Shown piece after piece: positions 8,683 through 17,358 of a DNA stretch of 64,000 nt. Origin of the DNA: Cognatundibacterium squillarum (GTDB taxonomy: Bacteria > Pseudomonadota > Gammaproteobacteria > Burkholderiales > Burkholderiaceae_D). A model generated the notes under the pieces. The model ran no database searches. It saw only the letters and a list, made by a program, of their open reading frames with translations, and had not been told where the DNA came from. How positions within the stretch are numbered: position 1 is the first letter of the stretch; every line of letters begins with the position of its first letter. Position numbers and translations under genes: made by a program. The stretch covers positions 930,001 through 994,000 of the forward strand of contig NZ_BMYU01000001.1 of the NCBI RefSeq assembly GCF_014652435.1, written 5' to 3'.

Positions 8683-8855
8683 ACCCAAAATTTGAAAACT
8701 GTTGGCAAAAGTACCGAAAATCGGCGCTGTCAGCTAACTGTCAAGAAAGCCCGTTACAATAGCGCCGGAGAATGGTTCGATACCATAAGTGTGAAATATG
8801 ACCCGGTCGTGACGCTGAAGCGGAACGAACAGACAGCAGAAAAGAGATACAGAAC

Positions 8856-9314
8856 ATGTTGCCCTGGCAGCGAATTCACGGTGAGTGGCAAATCAGCCTG
8901 GTCGGCAATGTCCTGATACGGACATTCGCAGGCAATTTTAATGATGCAGGCACCCTTGCCTGCTATGAAGAATTTCAGCAAAAAGCGCCGAAAGACCGTC
9001 CGTGGGCCAGTCTGGCCGATGGCCGCTTCTGGGAAATGTCCACGCAGTCTGCGTTACAAACGTATCAGGAAATGCGCGACTGGGCATTTGCCAATGGTTG
9101 TGAACATATCGTTTTTATTTTACCGAGCAAATTTCACAAAATTATTGTGGAACGCGAAACACAGGCGCTGAGTGACCCGCGCTACCATCTCTGCTTTGAC
9201 CTTGAACATGCCTGCGCGCAGCTGACTGCACTGGGATTTCCATTGTCGCTGGAAGCCTATCCGCATACCGCATTTGCAGAAAAAGCGCGTCGTCATTTCG
9301 GCGAAAGCGCCTGA
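8856..9314 (+). CDS. hypothetical cytosolic protein, STAS/SpoIIAA-like appearance
   Basis: 152 residues from ATG 8856 with GAAAAGAG upstream. The pattern VLIRTFAGNFNDAGTLACYEEF, then WASLADGRFWEMST, then a helix and HIVFILPSKFHKIIVE, recalls the alternating strand-helix order of STAS/SpoIIAA-like proteins, but this is a pattern judgement only. There is no signal or TM segment. It stands between the PilZ gene (divergent) and the MazG-like gene (convergent). Confidence 0.6.
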   Translation: MLPWQRIHGEWQISLVGNVLIRTFAGNFNDAGTLACYEEFQQKAPKDRPWASLADGRFWEMSTQSALQTYQEMRDWAFANGCEHIVFILPSKFHKIIVERETQALSDPRYHLCFDLEHACAQLTALGFPLSLEAYPHTAFAEKARRHFGESA

Positions 9315-9358
9315 AGCCTCGTAACAAATCTCACAACCCAAATCTCACAACCGGTGAC

Positions 9359-9751
9359 TTACACTTGCTCAGGTTTTTCCGGTGCTGCCTTTTGTGCGTT
9401 TCCGCGCGCACTGCTGACCGGATAACGCTGCGCATTCCGGTCAATTTTGCTATTGCAGGCTGCTGCCAGATCAATGTTTAAGCGGTCCGCCATCAGTAGC
9501 AGGTAACAAAGCACATCCGCCATCTCATCACTAACCGCCTGCAACTGCGCTGTGCTCAGCTCAGCGCGCTCGCCAGCGTGTAGCCACTGAAACGGCTCCA
9601 GCAATTCTGCCGCTTCCACCACCAGTGCACTGGCCAGATTTTTCGGGGTATGGAATTGCGCCCACTGTCTTTCATCACGAAATGCCGCCAGTCGGGTTTG
9701 CAGTTGCGCCAGCCTGTCGGTGGCGGACACGTTGTCGGGAAAATTTTGCAT
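9359..9751 (-). CDS. MazG-like nucleotide pyrophosphohydrolase (dCTPase/RS21-C6 type)
   Basis: 130 residues. The all-alpha NTP-PPase signature is present: EAAELLEPFQW (ExxE) near residue 47 and DEMADVLCYLLLMAD (ExxD) near residue 74, followed by KIDRNAQRYPV, the typical K-N-RYPV end of the domain. Such enzymes hydrolyse non-canonical or excess (d)NTPs, often dCTP derivatives, to NMP and PPi in the cytosol. The Mg-binding residues are intact. The C-terminal 20 residues are polar and variable. Confidence 0.85.
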   Translation of the reverse strand: MQNFPDNVSATDRLAQLQTRLAAFRDERQWAQFHTPKNLASALVVEAAELLEPFQWLHAGERAELSTAQLQAVSDEMADVLCYLLLMADRLNIDLAAACNSKIDRNAQRYPVSSARGNAQKAAPEKPEQV

Positions 9752-10005
9752 ATTGCACTCGCAGTTGATCCGCCCGCATTGTAGCAGCAGCGCTCCGGCG
9801 GAATCCGCGTTTCCAGAGGATGAGCTTTATCGCCCGGCATCCGCACTGCAACAACGCTTCATCTCCCGCTTGTGTAAATAGTCCTGCGTAATTGCTGAGA
9901 CACAGAGTAAAATTCTTTTGCTGCATCGCATCATCCGCATTTTCAGATTTTCTGTTTCAGTATATTTCCGACAATAGCGCAGTCTTCCGAATGAAGGAGA
10001 ACTTC

Positions 10006-10902
10006 ATGGCAACTTCCGGCTTTACGCAGTCTCAGGTGTTTGAACAACCCGCAACCGTCTTACGTCAGCTTTCAGAACAAGGTTTGCAGCAATATCAAAG
10101 CGTGCTGCAGTGGCATTGGGAAACCAGCCTGCGCATGCTGCAGGAATTCAGTCAGCTCGGACAATTCTGGCTCGGCTCTCACAGCCTGCACGACGCCATC
10201 AGCAATCAGCAACAGCAAATCAGCGATTTCTTCCGTTTTTTCCAGACCGAACAGCACAACTGGGACAGCGTGCAGTCTGCCAGCCGCGAATTCTGGCAAC
10301 AGTTTTCCGGAGAGCAGCATCCGCTGGTGAAGTTGCAATTACAAAGCATTACACATTTCAGTGAAAATGCCGCACCGGTTTCCCAACCAGTCAGTGTCAG
10401 CGTCAATATTCCGGGGCCAGTGACAGTGCAAGCCGTGGCGGAAGTCAGCACCACGCCAGTACAGACAGAACTGGTTTTGCAGCCGGAGCCGGTAACGATT
10501 AAAGTTGCCGAGATTCCCGCTGCGACAGAGGCTGAAATCAGTAAGCCGGCAGAGCAAATCCAAGAGGATAAACAAGAAATACAGGATGTTATTGCGGCAC
10601 CGGTTGCGGCCATCGCTGAAACACCGGTAAAACCTGTCGTTACTGCGCAAGCAAAAACTGTCGCCGTTGCAAAAGCACCGTTAGCGAAAACCGTTACAGC
10701 AAAGCCGGTGAAAAAACCTGCCGCCAAGCCTGTAGCAGTACCTGCTCCCGTCTCCACAGCTGCAAAAACCGGCTTTCCTGCACCGGACACCAGCCATCTG
10801 AAAGCAGAAGCTGCAAAAAATGGTGGTCAGAAACCGGCTGTTGTTAAAAAAGCCACTGCACCGGTCGCCGCAAAAAAAACCGTTAGCAAACCAAAGAACT
10901 GA
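10006..10902 (+). CDS. phasin family protein with an Ala/Pro/Lys-rich C-terminal tail
   Basis: 298 residues from ATG 10006, chosen because AAGGAG sits at 9994-9999. The first ~115 residues are amphipathic helices (LRQLSEQGLQQYQSVLQWHWETSLRMLQEFSQ) like PHA granule-associated phasins. Residues about 130-298 are low complexity: Val/Pro/Thr-rich, then AKPVKKPAAKPV and VVKKATAPVAAKKTV, basic and histone-tail-like. Phasins coat polyhydroxyalkanoate granules; a basic tail could let the granule bind DNA, which is inference. A strong terminator follows. Confidence 0.75.
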   Translation: MATSGFTQSQVFEQPATVLRQLSEQGLQQYQSVLQWHWETSLRMLQEFSQLGQFWLGSHSLHDAISNQQQQISDFFRFFQTEQHNWDSVQSASREFWQQFSGEQHPLVKLQLQSITHFSENAAPVSQPVSVSVNIPGPVTVQAVAEVSTTPVQTELVLQPEPVTIKVAEIPAATEAEISKPAEQIQEDKQEIQDVIAAPVAAIAETPVKPVVTAQAKTVAVAKAPLAKTVTAKPVKKPAAKPVAVPAPVSTAAKTGFPAPDTSHLKAEAAKNGGQKPAVVKKATAPVAAKKTVSKPKN

Positions 10903-10930
10903 ACTGCAGCATCTGAAGTCCTGCATTAAT

Positions 10931-10963
10931 AAAAAACGCCGGTCATGATCCGGCGTTTTTTAT
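10931..10963 (+). terminator. intrinsic terminator after the phasin gene
   Basis: AAAAAACGCCGG, loop TCATGAT, CCGGCG and six T. A-tract upstream makes it possibly bidirectional. Confidence 0.9.
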
Positions 10964-11060
10964 TATCGGGATTCGCACACGGTTTATCACAGCGCACAAA
11001 AAATATCAGTAATCAGTGCGAATCAGAGATAATCCGGCATCCGTTTCCAATTCAGACACC

Positions 11061-12080
11061 ATGCCACGCCGCCCCAGTTTATCGACCCTGTATCTGCGCA
11101 AACCGGATGCCGCAGAAACCCAGCGCCTGCAGCAATTACAAGCTCTGTATGACGCAGCCGGACAGCAGGCTTTTTTATCTGACGATGAAACACTGCACTG
11201 TCTGTATCTGCAACCCGGTGTGATGCAAAGCGCCATGCTGACCACGCATCCGTGGTATCTGGTATGCGCTTATGCAAGACTGATGATGAGTGCACTGGTG
11301 CAGCAACCGGAACCTGCTTCAGCATGGATACTGGGGCAAGGCGGTGGCTCACTCAGCCGGTTTTTACAGTACGCTGCACCGGCCTGCCACACCGATGCAG
11401 TAGAAATTGATGAAACCGTGCTGCGGCTGTACCGGCAACTGCCAGCTGCGCCGGACAATCATCAGGTTACATTACATCACGCTGATGCTACCCGGTGGTT
11501 ACCACAGCAGGTAGCCACCGGACGCCGCACTGACTTACTGCTGATCGATGTGTATGACAGAAACGGTCTGGTACCGGCGCTGAACACGCCGGACTTTTAT
11601 GCAAGCTGCGCCAGCGCACTCAGCCGCAGCGGAATGCTGGTGGCGAACGTCTGGGGCAAGCCATCACAACTGAGCGTGATGCTGGCCGATTTACGGCAAC
11701 AATTCGCCAGCGTGCAATGGGCACGCTCGCCGGACAGCTATAACCTGCTGGTGTTTGCCTGCCAGTCGCCGGTATCTGCAGAAACAAGGCAGGCGCACGT
11801 CGCCAGTCTGGAACAGCGTTTCCCTTCGCTGAACGTCACCGACAGTCTGCGCCGGCTGCGTACACTGCCGCTGACATCATGCAAAGACGCCGATCAGCAA
11901 CAGCTGCTGGAAGATTTGCGCAGTATCCTGGTACCGGACAGCGCCGTCCCGCAGAATTATCCGGACTGGAAAAAAAGTGTTTTGCAGCAGGCAGATACGC
12001 TGCTGTCGCTTCCGGCTGACAAAATCCCGCCATACGGCGAAAAAGCATACGGTGATTGTGCTGGCGAATTGCCAGCCTGA
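11061..12080 (+). CDS. spermidine synthase-like SAM-fold protein
   Basis: 339 residues from ATG 11061 (MPRRPSLSTLYLRK). A GTG at 11016 is possible but unsupported. The nucleotide-binding core is of the spermidine synthase/Rossmann methyltransferase type: WILGQGGGSLSRFL (residues about 94-107), TDAVEIDETVLRLY, LHHADATRWL and DLLLIDVYDRNGLVPALNTPDFY. In bacterial SpeE-like proteins the last block holds the catalytic Asp. A polyamine role is not proven: the N-terminal substrate-tetramer domain looks short and the C-terminal ~90 residues are unfamiliar. No speD is near. Confidence 0.65.
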   Translation: MPRRPSLSTLYLRKPDAAETQRLQQLQALYDAAGQQAFLSDDETLHCLYLQPGVMQSAMLTTHPWYLVCAYARLMMSALVQQPEPASAWILGQGGGSLSRFLQYAAPACHTDAVEIDETVLRLYRQLPAAPDNHQVTLHHADATRWLPQQVATGRRTDLLLIDVYDRNGLVPALNTPDFYASCASALSRSGMLVANVWGKPSQLSVMLADLRQQFASVQWARSPDSYNLLVFACQSPVSAETRQAHVASLEQRFPSLNVTDSLRRLRTLPLTSCKDADQQQLLEDLRSILVPDSAVPQNYPDWKKSVLQQADTLLSLPADKIPPYGEKAYGDCAGELPA

Positions 12081-12142
12081 CAGGAATCTGGCAATCTCAC
12101 AGCGAATCCGGTCAGGACTGACAGACCGGTAGCGGAGCAATT

Positions 12143-12514
12143 ATGTACGATGACAATGACTTTACAGCGATCTCCAAGTTTTTAAAGCTCGGGGTCAAAA
12201 TTACCTTCCGGGACCCGATGGGGAATAATTCGGCTTTTGAAACCAGCTTTCCGAATCCGCGCGGCGGCGTGGTACAGATTCGTGAAAAGAGTTTGTACGA
12301 TGTGGAGCGCAAACTGCGTGCGCTGCTGAACAACGATACGCCGGTCAAAACCAAGCTCGCACCGTTTGCCTATCTGGGCACCAATTTCCGTGGCTTGCTG
12401 TATTGCACCCGTGGTTCTAACGAATTTATTGTCGAAGAAACCCACAATGTATTCGGATCGGAATCCAAACGCATCGTGCGTCAGGCTGACGACTTCAATC
12501 AGTTACTGAGCTGA
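12143..12514 (+). CDS. conserved-looking hypothetical protein
   Basis: 123 residues, cytosolic by composition, with GGAG seven bases before the ATG. Strands such as GVKITFRDP, GGVVQIREKS, FAYLGTNFRGLLYC and EFIVEETHNVFG suggest a small alpha/beta protein. I do not recognise a family. The stop codon lies inside a perfect 13-base hairpin that probably ends the transcript. Confidence 0.65.
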   Translation: MYDDNDFTAISKFLKLGVKITFRDPMGNNSAFETSFPNPRGGVVQIREKSLYDVERKLRALLNNDTPVKTKLAPFAYLGTNFRGLLYCTRGSNEFIVEETHNVFGSESKRIVRQADDFNQLLS

Positions 12515-12540
12515 CGCACCAGCTCAGTAACTGCCCCGGT
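12501..12540 (+). terminator. perfect 13-bp hairpin overlapping a stop codon
   Basis: AGTTACTGAGCTG (12501-12513), loop ACGCAC, CAGCTCAGTAACT (12520-12532). The TGA stop of the upstream gene is at 12512-12514. Only a weak T-run (GGTTTT) follows, so it is either a suboptimal terminator or an mRNA 3' protecting stem. Confidence 0.6.
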
Positions 12541-12677
12541 TTTGTACTTCAGTGCGTCATTCGCCGCTGCCGGCGGCACTGACCGACAAACTGCGGCATT
12601 CACCGACTGAGGCGCGACATCTTTACGCCAGCGGTTTATTCTGCCTTCATCGAATCCAACACATGAAGGAGAAAATC

Positions 12678-13034
12678 ATGCGTGAAGAATGTGAAAATCC
12701 GGTTGCCCGCCGTCGCAAAAATCTGGTCTTCGGCCTGATGCTGATTGCTGCAGGCATGTATTTTATGGCGAACGACTGGATCGTCATTACCGAACTGCGC
12801 TGGTGGCACTGGGCTTCCGGTGCAATCGCCTTATCCGGTTTTATCGAACTGATCAGCGCACAAAATGCGGCGCACGTCGGACGCTCAGTCTGCACGCTGG
12901 TAATTGCCGCCTGGCTGTACATTTCCGCTGAGCACTTATGGGGCTGGAATTTCTCTAACAGCTGGCCTCTGTTACTGATCGGTGCCGGTGCGCAATACCT
13001 GATCGGCGGTATGTTTTCTTCTGATAAAAAATAA
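12678..13034 (+). CDS. small membrane protein, LiaI/LiaF-like TM domain
   Basis: 118 residues; ATG 12678 is preceded by AAGGAG. Four hydrophobic helices (LVFGLMLIAAGMYFM, HWASGAIALSGFIELI, VCTLVIAAWLYI, WPLLLIGAGAQYLIGGMF) with the WPLLLIGAG motif typical of the DUF5668/LiaF transmembrane family. First gene of an apparent four-gene operon with a second LiaF-like protein, a LytS-type kinase and a LytTR regulator. It likely senses or scaffolds an envelope-stress signal, by analogy to LiaF. Confidence 0.75.
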   Translation: MREECENPVARRRKNLVFGLMLIAAGMYFMANDWIVITELRWWHWASGAIALSGFIELISAQNAAHVGRSVCTLVIAAWLYISAEHLWGWNFSNSWPLLLIGAGAQYLIGGMFSSDKK

Positions 13035-13051
13035 TTCTGCGGAGTCCCATC

Positions 13052-13744
13052 ATGTCTGCTCGTAAACAGCAAAACCGTGTCGTCTTTGGCGCAGCTCTGT
13101 TAATTTTCGGTGTTCTGGCCTTACTCGACAATCTGAATATTTTCAGCCATCTGAATTTTCTGCATTTCTGGCCTACGCTGTTCATTCTGGTCGGTATCTT
13201 AAAAATGTCCCGCAGCAATACGATTTCGGGACAATTAATCGGCGGCGGATTTGTTGCCTGGGGTGCGATCCTGACGCTGAAATACATGGGCATTATCAGT
13301 TTCAACATGCGCCATATCTGGCCACTACTGCTGATTCTCGGTGGTCTGGCAGTGATTTTTAAAGACAAACTGATCAGTGAAACCCAGTGGGGTGGGGTCG
13401 GCGAAGGTGCCGGTCAGTCCGACGTTTGCAACGTTTCCGCAGTCATGAGCGGCGCGAATGTACAGAACTCTGCGGTGAATTTCCGCGGCGGAGAACTGAC
13501 AGCAGTGATGGGCGGCATTGAACTGGATCTGCGCGGTGCACAATTGCAGGATGACGCCACACTGAATGTATTTACGATGTGGGGCGGTATCAGCATCAAG
13601 GTGCCGCAAGACTGGACCGTGATGTCGCAGGGCGTGCCACTGCTCGGCGGGATCGATGACAAGACTGTCCCTCCGGCAATCACCGGCAAACGCCTGTTCA
13701 TTCAGGGGTATGCAATTATGGGTGGTGTGGAAATTAAGAACTGA
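13052..13744 (+). CDS. LiaF-like membrane protein with C-terminal LiaF domain
   Basis: 230 residues. The N-terminal half has four helices (VVFGAALLIFGVLALL, FWPTLFILVGILKM, IGGGFVAWGAILTL, IWPLLLILGGLAVIF), repeating the FWP/IWPLLLILGG motif of the gene before. Residues about 125-230 are the soluble beta-rich LiaF C-terminal domain (VSAVMSGANV, GGELTAVMGGIELDLRGA, FTMWGGISIKVP, YAIMGGVEIKN). In Firmicutes LiaF inhibits the cognate kinase under unstressed conditions. Here it precedes the sensor kinase by two bases, so a similar role towards a LytS-type kinase is a reasonable inference. Confidence 0.82.
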   Translation: MSARKQQNRVVFGAALLIFGVLALLDNLNIFSHLNFLHFWPTLFILVGILKMSRSNTISGQLIGGGFVAWGAILTLKYMGIISFNMRHIWPLLLILGGLAVIFKDKLISETQWGGVGEGAGQSDVCNVSAVMSGANVQNSAVNFRGGELTAVMGGIELDLRGAQLQDDATLNVFTMWGGISIKVPQDWTVMSQGVPLLGGIDDKTVPPAITGKRLFIQGYAIMGGVEIKN

Positions 13745-13746
13745 TC

Positions 13747-14817
13747 ATGCATCCCCTGCTCAGTAATCCGCAACGGGTGGCATGGTATCTGGCAGGCTGG
13801 TTATTCCTCAGCCTGCCGTGGATCAGGCTGGCGCACACCAGCCTGCAATTTTCTTTCTGGGCGGCTGCGGTACTGGTAATTCCGGTCATGCTGGTGACAG
13901 GCATCATTTGCAGCTCGGCGTATTATCTGTGTAAAGCCATGCCATCGAACCGGCGCAGTCTGGGACAAACGCTGATGGCATTTGGATTATCGTCAATCGT
14001 ATCGGCCTTATTGGTCATGGCGCTGATCAGTGCATGGCATCAGGCATTAACGCTGCTGGCGCTTAACGAATTTCAGTGGCAATGGCAGGAACATCAGACC
14101 TGGCTGCTCGGCGGCAGTGCCGCCATCCTGTTTCTGGTGAATTTACTGGCCTATGATGTGTTTCTGAGTTTTGAACAGGTGCGCATCAGCGAACAGGCTG
14201 CGGCAGCCGCACAACTGGCAGCGCGCGATGCGGAACTGCAGGTACTGCGCTCGCAGATTGATCCGCACTTCCTGTTTAACAGTTTGAATTCCGTCAGCGC
14301 ACTGACCACGATAGCGCCGGAACGTGCGCGGGAAATGACCATTGCGCTGGCCGATTTTTTCCGGCTGACGCTGCGCGCAGGACAGGATGACAAAATACGT
14401 CTGCAGGATGAACTGCAACTGTGTCATCACTTTCTGACGGTGGAAGGCATACGCTTCGGCCCCAAGCTGCAATATCAGCCGGAAGTTGCGGAAGGCCTGA
14501 ATCTGGCACTGATACCGTCTATGCTGATTCAGCCACTGCTGGAAAATGCAATCAAACACGGCATTCAGCATTTACGCAAAGGCGGTTGTATCCGCTTGCA
14601 GATCCACGCAGATCAGGGCTGGCTGCATATACAGATACACAACCCTGTCGCTGACAGCGTCGCCGCCGATGAACGCAGCAATGCCGGCTTGGGTTTGCGC
14701 AATTTGTCCGAGCGCTGTCAGGCCATGTATGCAGGCCGTGCCCGCGTCAGTCATCAATCTGCTGACGGCCTGTTTTCTTTATCCGTAACGCTTCCTCTGG
14801 AGTTTGCAGCATCATGA
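13747..14817 (+). CDS. LytS/AlgZ-type sensor histidine kinase
   Basis: 356 residues. Four to five N-terminal hydrophobic helices (residues about 10-140), then the His_kinase block LRSQIDPHFLFNSLNSVSAL with the phosphorylated His near residue 176, and an ATPase domain with LLENAIKHGIQHL (N box) and GLGLRNLSERC (G box). It overlaps the regulator gene by four bases (ATGA), so the two form one two-component system. The signal is probably at the membrane; the two LiaF-like proteins upstream are candidate accessory sensors. Confidence 0.9.
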   Translation: MHPLLSNPQRVAWYLAGWLFLSLPWIRLAHTSLQFSFWAAAVLVIPVMLVTGIICSSAYYLCKAMPSNRRSLGQTLMAFGLSSIVSALLVMALISAWHQALTLLALNEFQWQWQEHQTWLLGGSAAILFLVNLLAYDVFLSFEQVRISEQAAAAAQLAARDAELQVLRSQIDPHFLFNSLNSVSALTTIAPERAREMTIALADFFRLTLRAGQDDKIRLQDELQLCHHFLTVEGIRFGPKLQYQPEVAEGLNLALIPSMLIQPLLENAIKHGIQHLRKGGCIRLQIHADQGWLHIQIHNPVADSVAADERSNAGLGLRNLSERCQAMYAGRARVSHQSADGLFSLSVTLPLEFAAS

Positions 14818-15563
14818 AATCACCATGCCGTGTGTGTATTGCCGATGATGAATATCTGGCACGTGAGCTGGTCAAAGAATTTTTACGGCCGTTTCCGCAA
14901 TTTCAGCTGACATGGGAATGTGAAACCGGTCAGGAAGCCGCGGATGTGATTCGCGATGAACAGCCGGATCTGGTATTTCTGGATATACAGATGCCGGAAC
15001 TGACCGGACTGGAAGTGCTGGAGGTGACCGGTCGCAAACACGGCGTGATCTTCACCACTGCATATGATCAGTACGCGCTGAAAGCGTTTGATCTGCATGC
15101 GGTCGATTATCTGCTGAAGCCGTTCTCGCGCGAACGCTTTGAAGCTGCACTGCATAAAGCGGCGCAGCAGGTCGCCGCGCAGGAAAACCCGCCACTGCAG
15201 CAATTACTCAGTCAGCAGCAGCAACAGGCCCAGCGGATTTTGCTGCGCGAACGCGGTCAGACCGTGGCGATTCCCTTTGAAGAATTACTGTACGCGGAAG
15301 CGCAGGATGATTACGTGGTGCTGCACACCGCTGCACGCAGCTGGATGAAAACCCAGACACTCAGCGAGCTGGAACAACAGTTACCGGCGCAGCAGTTTGT
15401 CCGTGTACACCGCTCGTTTATGCTGAATCTGCAGGCTTTTGACAGCCTGCAGAAAATCAGCAAAGACAGCCATCAGGCGCTGATGCGGGGTGGCAAAAGC
15501 GTTCCGGTCAGCCGTTCCGGACTGGATAAGCTGCGGGCAGCCGGTTTGTCACTCAACGCTTAA
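14814..15563 (+). CDS. LytTR-family response regulator
   Basis: 249 residues. The receiver domain (1-120) has IADDEYLAREL, the phospho-acceptor Asp in VFLDIQMPELTGLEVL (near residue 61), FTTAYDQYALKAFD and the conserved Lys in LLKPFSRERF. A Gln-rich linker (PLQQLLSQQQQQAQ) leads to a LytTR DNA-binding domain (residues about 145-245) with RGQTVAIPFEELLYAEAQDDYVVLHT and FVRVHRSFMLNL. It is a DNA-binding transcription factor paired with the upstream kinase; targets are unknown. The linker Gln run is mildly unusual. Confidence 0.92.
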   Translation: MKSPCRVCIADDEYLARELVKEFLRPFPQFQLTWECETGQEAADVIRDEQPDLVFLDIQMPELTGLEVLEVTGRKHGVIFTTAYDQYALKAFDLHAVDYLLKPFSRERFEAALHKAAQQVAAQENPPLQQLLSQQQQQAQRILLRERGQTVAIPFEELLYAEAQDDYVVLHTAARSWMKTQTLSELEQQLPAQQFVRVHRSFMLNLQAFDSLQKISKDSHQALMRGGKSVPVSRSGLDKLRAAGLSLNA

Positions 15564-15676
15564 TCCGGCGTTCACGCCATTCAGCCTGTCAAAGCGGCGC
15601 TTTATCGCAAAGCGCTGTCGGCGAACGGATTGCCGGTGCAAGATAGCAGCATCCAATCTCATTCAGGGAGTACAAC

Positions 15677-15967
15677 ATGGCACATCCGGACCGCATTGAA
15701 GTGATTTTCCGTCAGACCATCGAAGAGTTTCTGTATCTGGCCCGCCGCGCCTTCCGCGCACTGGATGAACTGCCGCTGCCGCGTCTGCTGCTGGCTTGTC
15801 TGGTGATCGCGCTGATGATCAGTGTGATTCCGCTGGCGGTTAGCCTGTTTCTGATTTTTCTGGGTGTGAAGCTGCTGATGGGACTGGTGTTTTATAACGT
15901 GCACCAGCAAAAAGGGAAATCACCGCGACTGGCAGATGCGCCGCCAGCCGCAGATGATCATCGCTGA
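15677..15967 (+). CDS. small inner-membrane protein of unknown function
   Basis: 96 residues; GGGAG precedes the ATG. A cytosolic amphipathic N-terminus (DRIEVIFRQTIEEFLYLARRAFRAL) is followed by one or two closely spaced helices (LLLACLVIALMISVIPLAVSLFLIFLGVKLLMGLVF) and a polar C-terminus. No family recognised. It follows the LytTR regulator by about 110 bases and could be part of its regulon. It ends immediately before the convergent pyrF stop. Confidence 0.6.
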   Translation: MAHPDRIEVIFRQTIEEFLYLARRAFRALDELPLPRLLLACLVIALMISVIPLAVSLFLIFLGVKLLMGLVFYNVHQQKGKSPRLADAPPAADDHR

Positions 15968-16786
15968 TCAGCGATACTGATTGATCGCGTCGCGGGTTTG
16001 CACAGCCACGCGGCGCGCTGCATCGGTGTAGCTTTCACCGGCTTCTGCGCGTGCATACAGAATCGCACGGGATGAATTAATCATCATACCGGTGCCATTC
16101 GCGGTACGACCGGCACGGACAGTGGCTTCAATATCACCACCCTGCGCGCCGATGCCCGGAATCAGCAAAGGCATGTCGCCGGTTATTTCGCGCACGGCTG
16201 CGATTTCATTCGGGAAGGTGGCACCAACCACCAGCGCTGCCTGACCATTTGCATTCCATTTTTCTGCAACCAGTTGCGCCACATGCTGGTACAGCGGTTT
16301 GCCGCCGACATCCAGAAATTGCAGATCCGAACCGCCTGCATTTGAAGTACGGCACAGAATGATCACGCCCTTCTCTTTCCATTCCATGTACGGCTGTACC
16401 GAATCAAAGCCCATGTAAGGATTGACAGTGACGGCATCCGCACCGTAACGCTCGTAGGCTTCGCGCGCATATTGTTCTGCCGTCGCGCCGATGTCGCCGC
16501 GCTTGGCATCCAGAATCACCGGAATATGCGGATACTGCTGTTTAATGTAGCGGCAGATGGCTTCCAGTTGGTCTTCTGCGCGCAATGCGGCAAAATACGC
16601 AATCTGCGGCTTGAAAGAACAGGCCACAGACGCCGTGGCATCCACCATTGCTTTGCAAAACTGATAAATCGCGTCAGGCTGCCCTTGCAATTCTGCCGGG
16701 AAACGCTGAATATCCGGATCAAGGCCGACGCATAACAAAGACTGATTGGATTGCCATGCGGCTTGCAGTTGTTGAATAAATGTCAC
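15968..16786 (-). CDS. pyrF: orotidine 5'-phosphate decarboxylase, type 2
   Basis: 272 residues, the length of the type-2 subfamily found in many Burkholderiales and mycobacteria. It catalyses OMP to UMP plus CO2, the last step of de novo pyrimidine synthesis. The active-site signature is [11 protein letters not shown] with Asp93 and Lys95; FKPQIAYF supplies substrate-binding residues, and [10 protein letters not shown] and RAILYA near the C-terminus bind phosphate in the TIM barrel. Transcribed divergently from ohrR. Confidence 0.95.
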   Translation of the reverse strand: MTFIQQLQAAWQSNQSLLCVGLDPDIQRFPAELQGQPDAIYQFCKAMVDATASVACSFKPQIAYFAALRAEDQLEAICRYIKQQYPHIPVILDAKRGDIGATAEQYAREAYERYGADAVTVNPYMGFDSVQPYMEWKEKGVIILCRTSNAGGSDLQFLDVGGKPLYQHVAQLVAEKWNANGQAALVVGATFPNEIAAVREITGDMPLLIPGIGAQGGDIEATVRAGRTANGTGMMINSSRAILYARAEAGESYTDAARRVAVQTRDAINQYR

Positions 16787-16892
16787 GATTTACCCCATAT
16801 AATTTCAGATTGGTCACGGCCAGCATTATACCTGCTGAAGCAGGCGCTACCCTGACCACAAAGCCGGCTTTCTGCCGGCGCAGGACACTACC

Positions 16893-17348
16893 ATGACAGT
16901 TTGCCCCCCAGTCAATGCCAGCCCGCTGTTGCGGCTGGATCGCCAGCTCTGCTTCGCGCTGTATTCCGCCTCGCTGGCAATGACCAAAACCTATAAGCCT
17001 CTGCTCGATCAGCTGGGTCTGACCTATCCGCAATATCTGGTGATGATGGTGCTGTGGGAACAGGACGACCGTGCCGTCAAAGAGATCGGCGAATTGCTGC
17101 ATCTGGATTCCGGCACGCTGACTCCCTTGCTGAAACGTATGGAAGCGGCGGGTCTGGTACACCGTCAGCGCGACAGCAAAGATGAACGCTCGGTCCGCAT
17201 CCGTCTCAGCGATCAGGGCCGCGTACTGCATGAACGTGCTGCGGAGATACCACTGCAAATATTCTGCGCCAGCGGCCAGACACCGGAACAACTCGACACC
17301 CTGCGTACCGCACTCAACCAGCTGCGCGATCAGCTCAGCGCTGGTTAA
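16893..17348 (+). CDS. ohrR: MarR/OhrR-family organic peroxide-sensing repressor
   Basis: 151 residues. The reactive Cys20 sits in [14 protein letters not shown], the OhrR redox-sensing position; oxidation by organic hydroperoxides releases DNA in known members. The winged helix follows: [48 protein letters not shown]. Its target gene ohr lies 2.8 kb downstream rather than adjacent, because a TonB-dependent receptor and two repeat copies lie between. A matching operator is present before ohr. GGACACTACC precedes the ATG with weak Shine-Dalgarno character. Confidence 0.92.
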   Translation: MTVCPPVNASPLLRLDRQLCFALYSASLAMTKTYKPLLDQLGLTYPQYLVMMVLWEQDDRAVKEIGELLHLDSGTLTPLLKRMEAAGLVHRQRDSKDERSVRIRLSDQGRVLHERAAEIPLQIFCASGQTPEQLDTLRTALNQLRDQLSAG

Positions 17349-17358
17349 GCACACCATC

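Noticed and set aside
16862..16880. GCCGGCTTTCTGCCGGC palindrome before ohrR
   Set aside because: Resembles the repeat core but the rest of the element is missing; a short palindrome only, possibly part of ohrR's leader.
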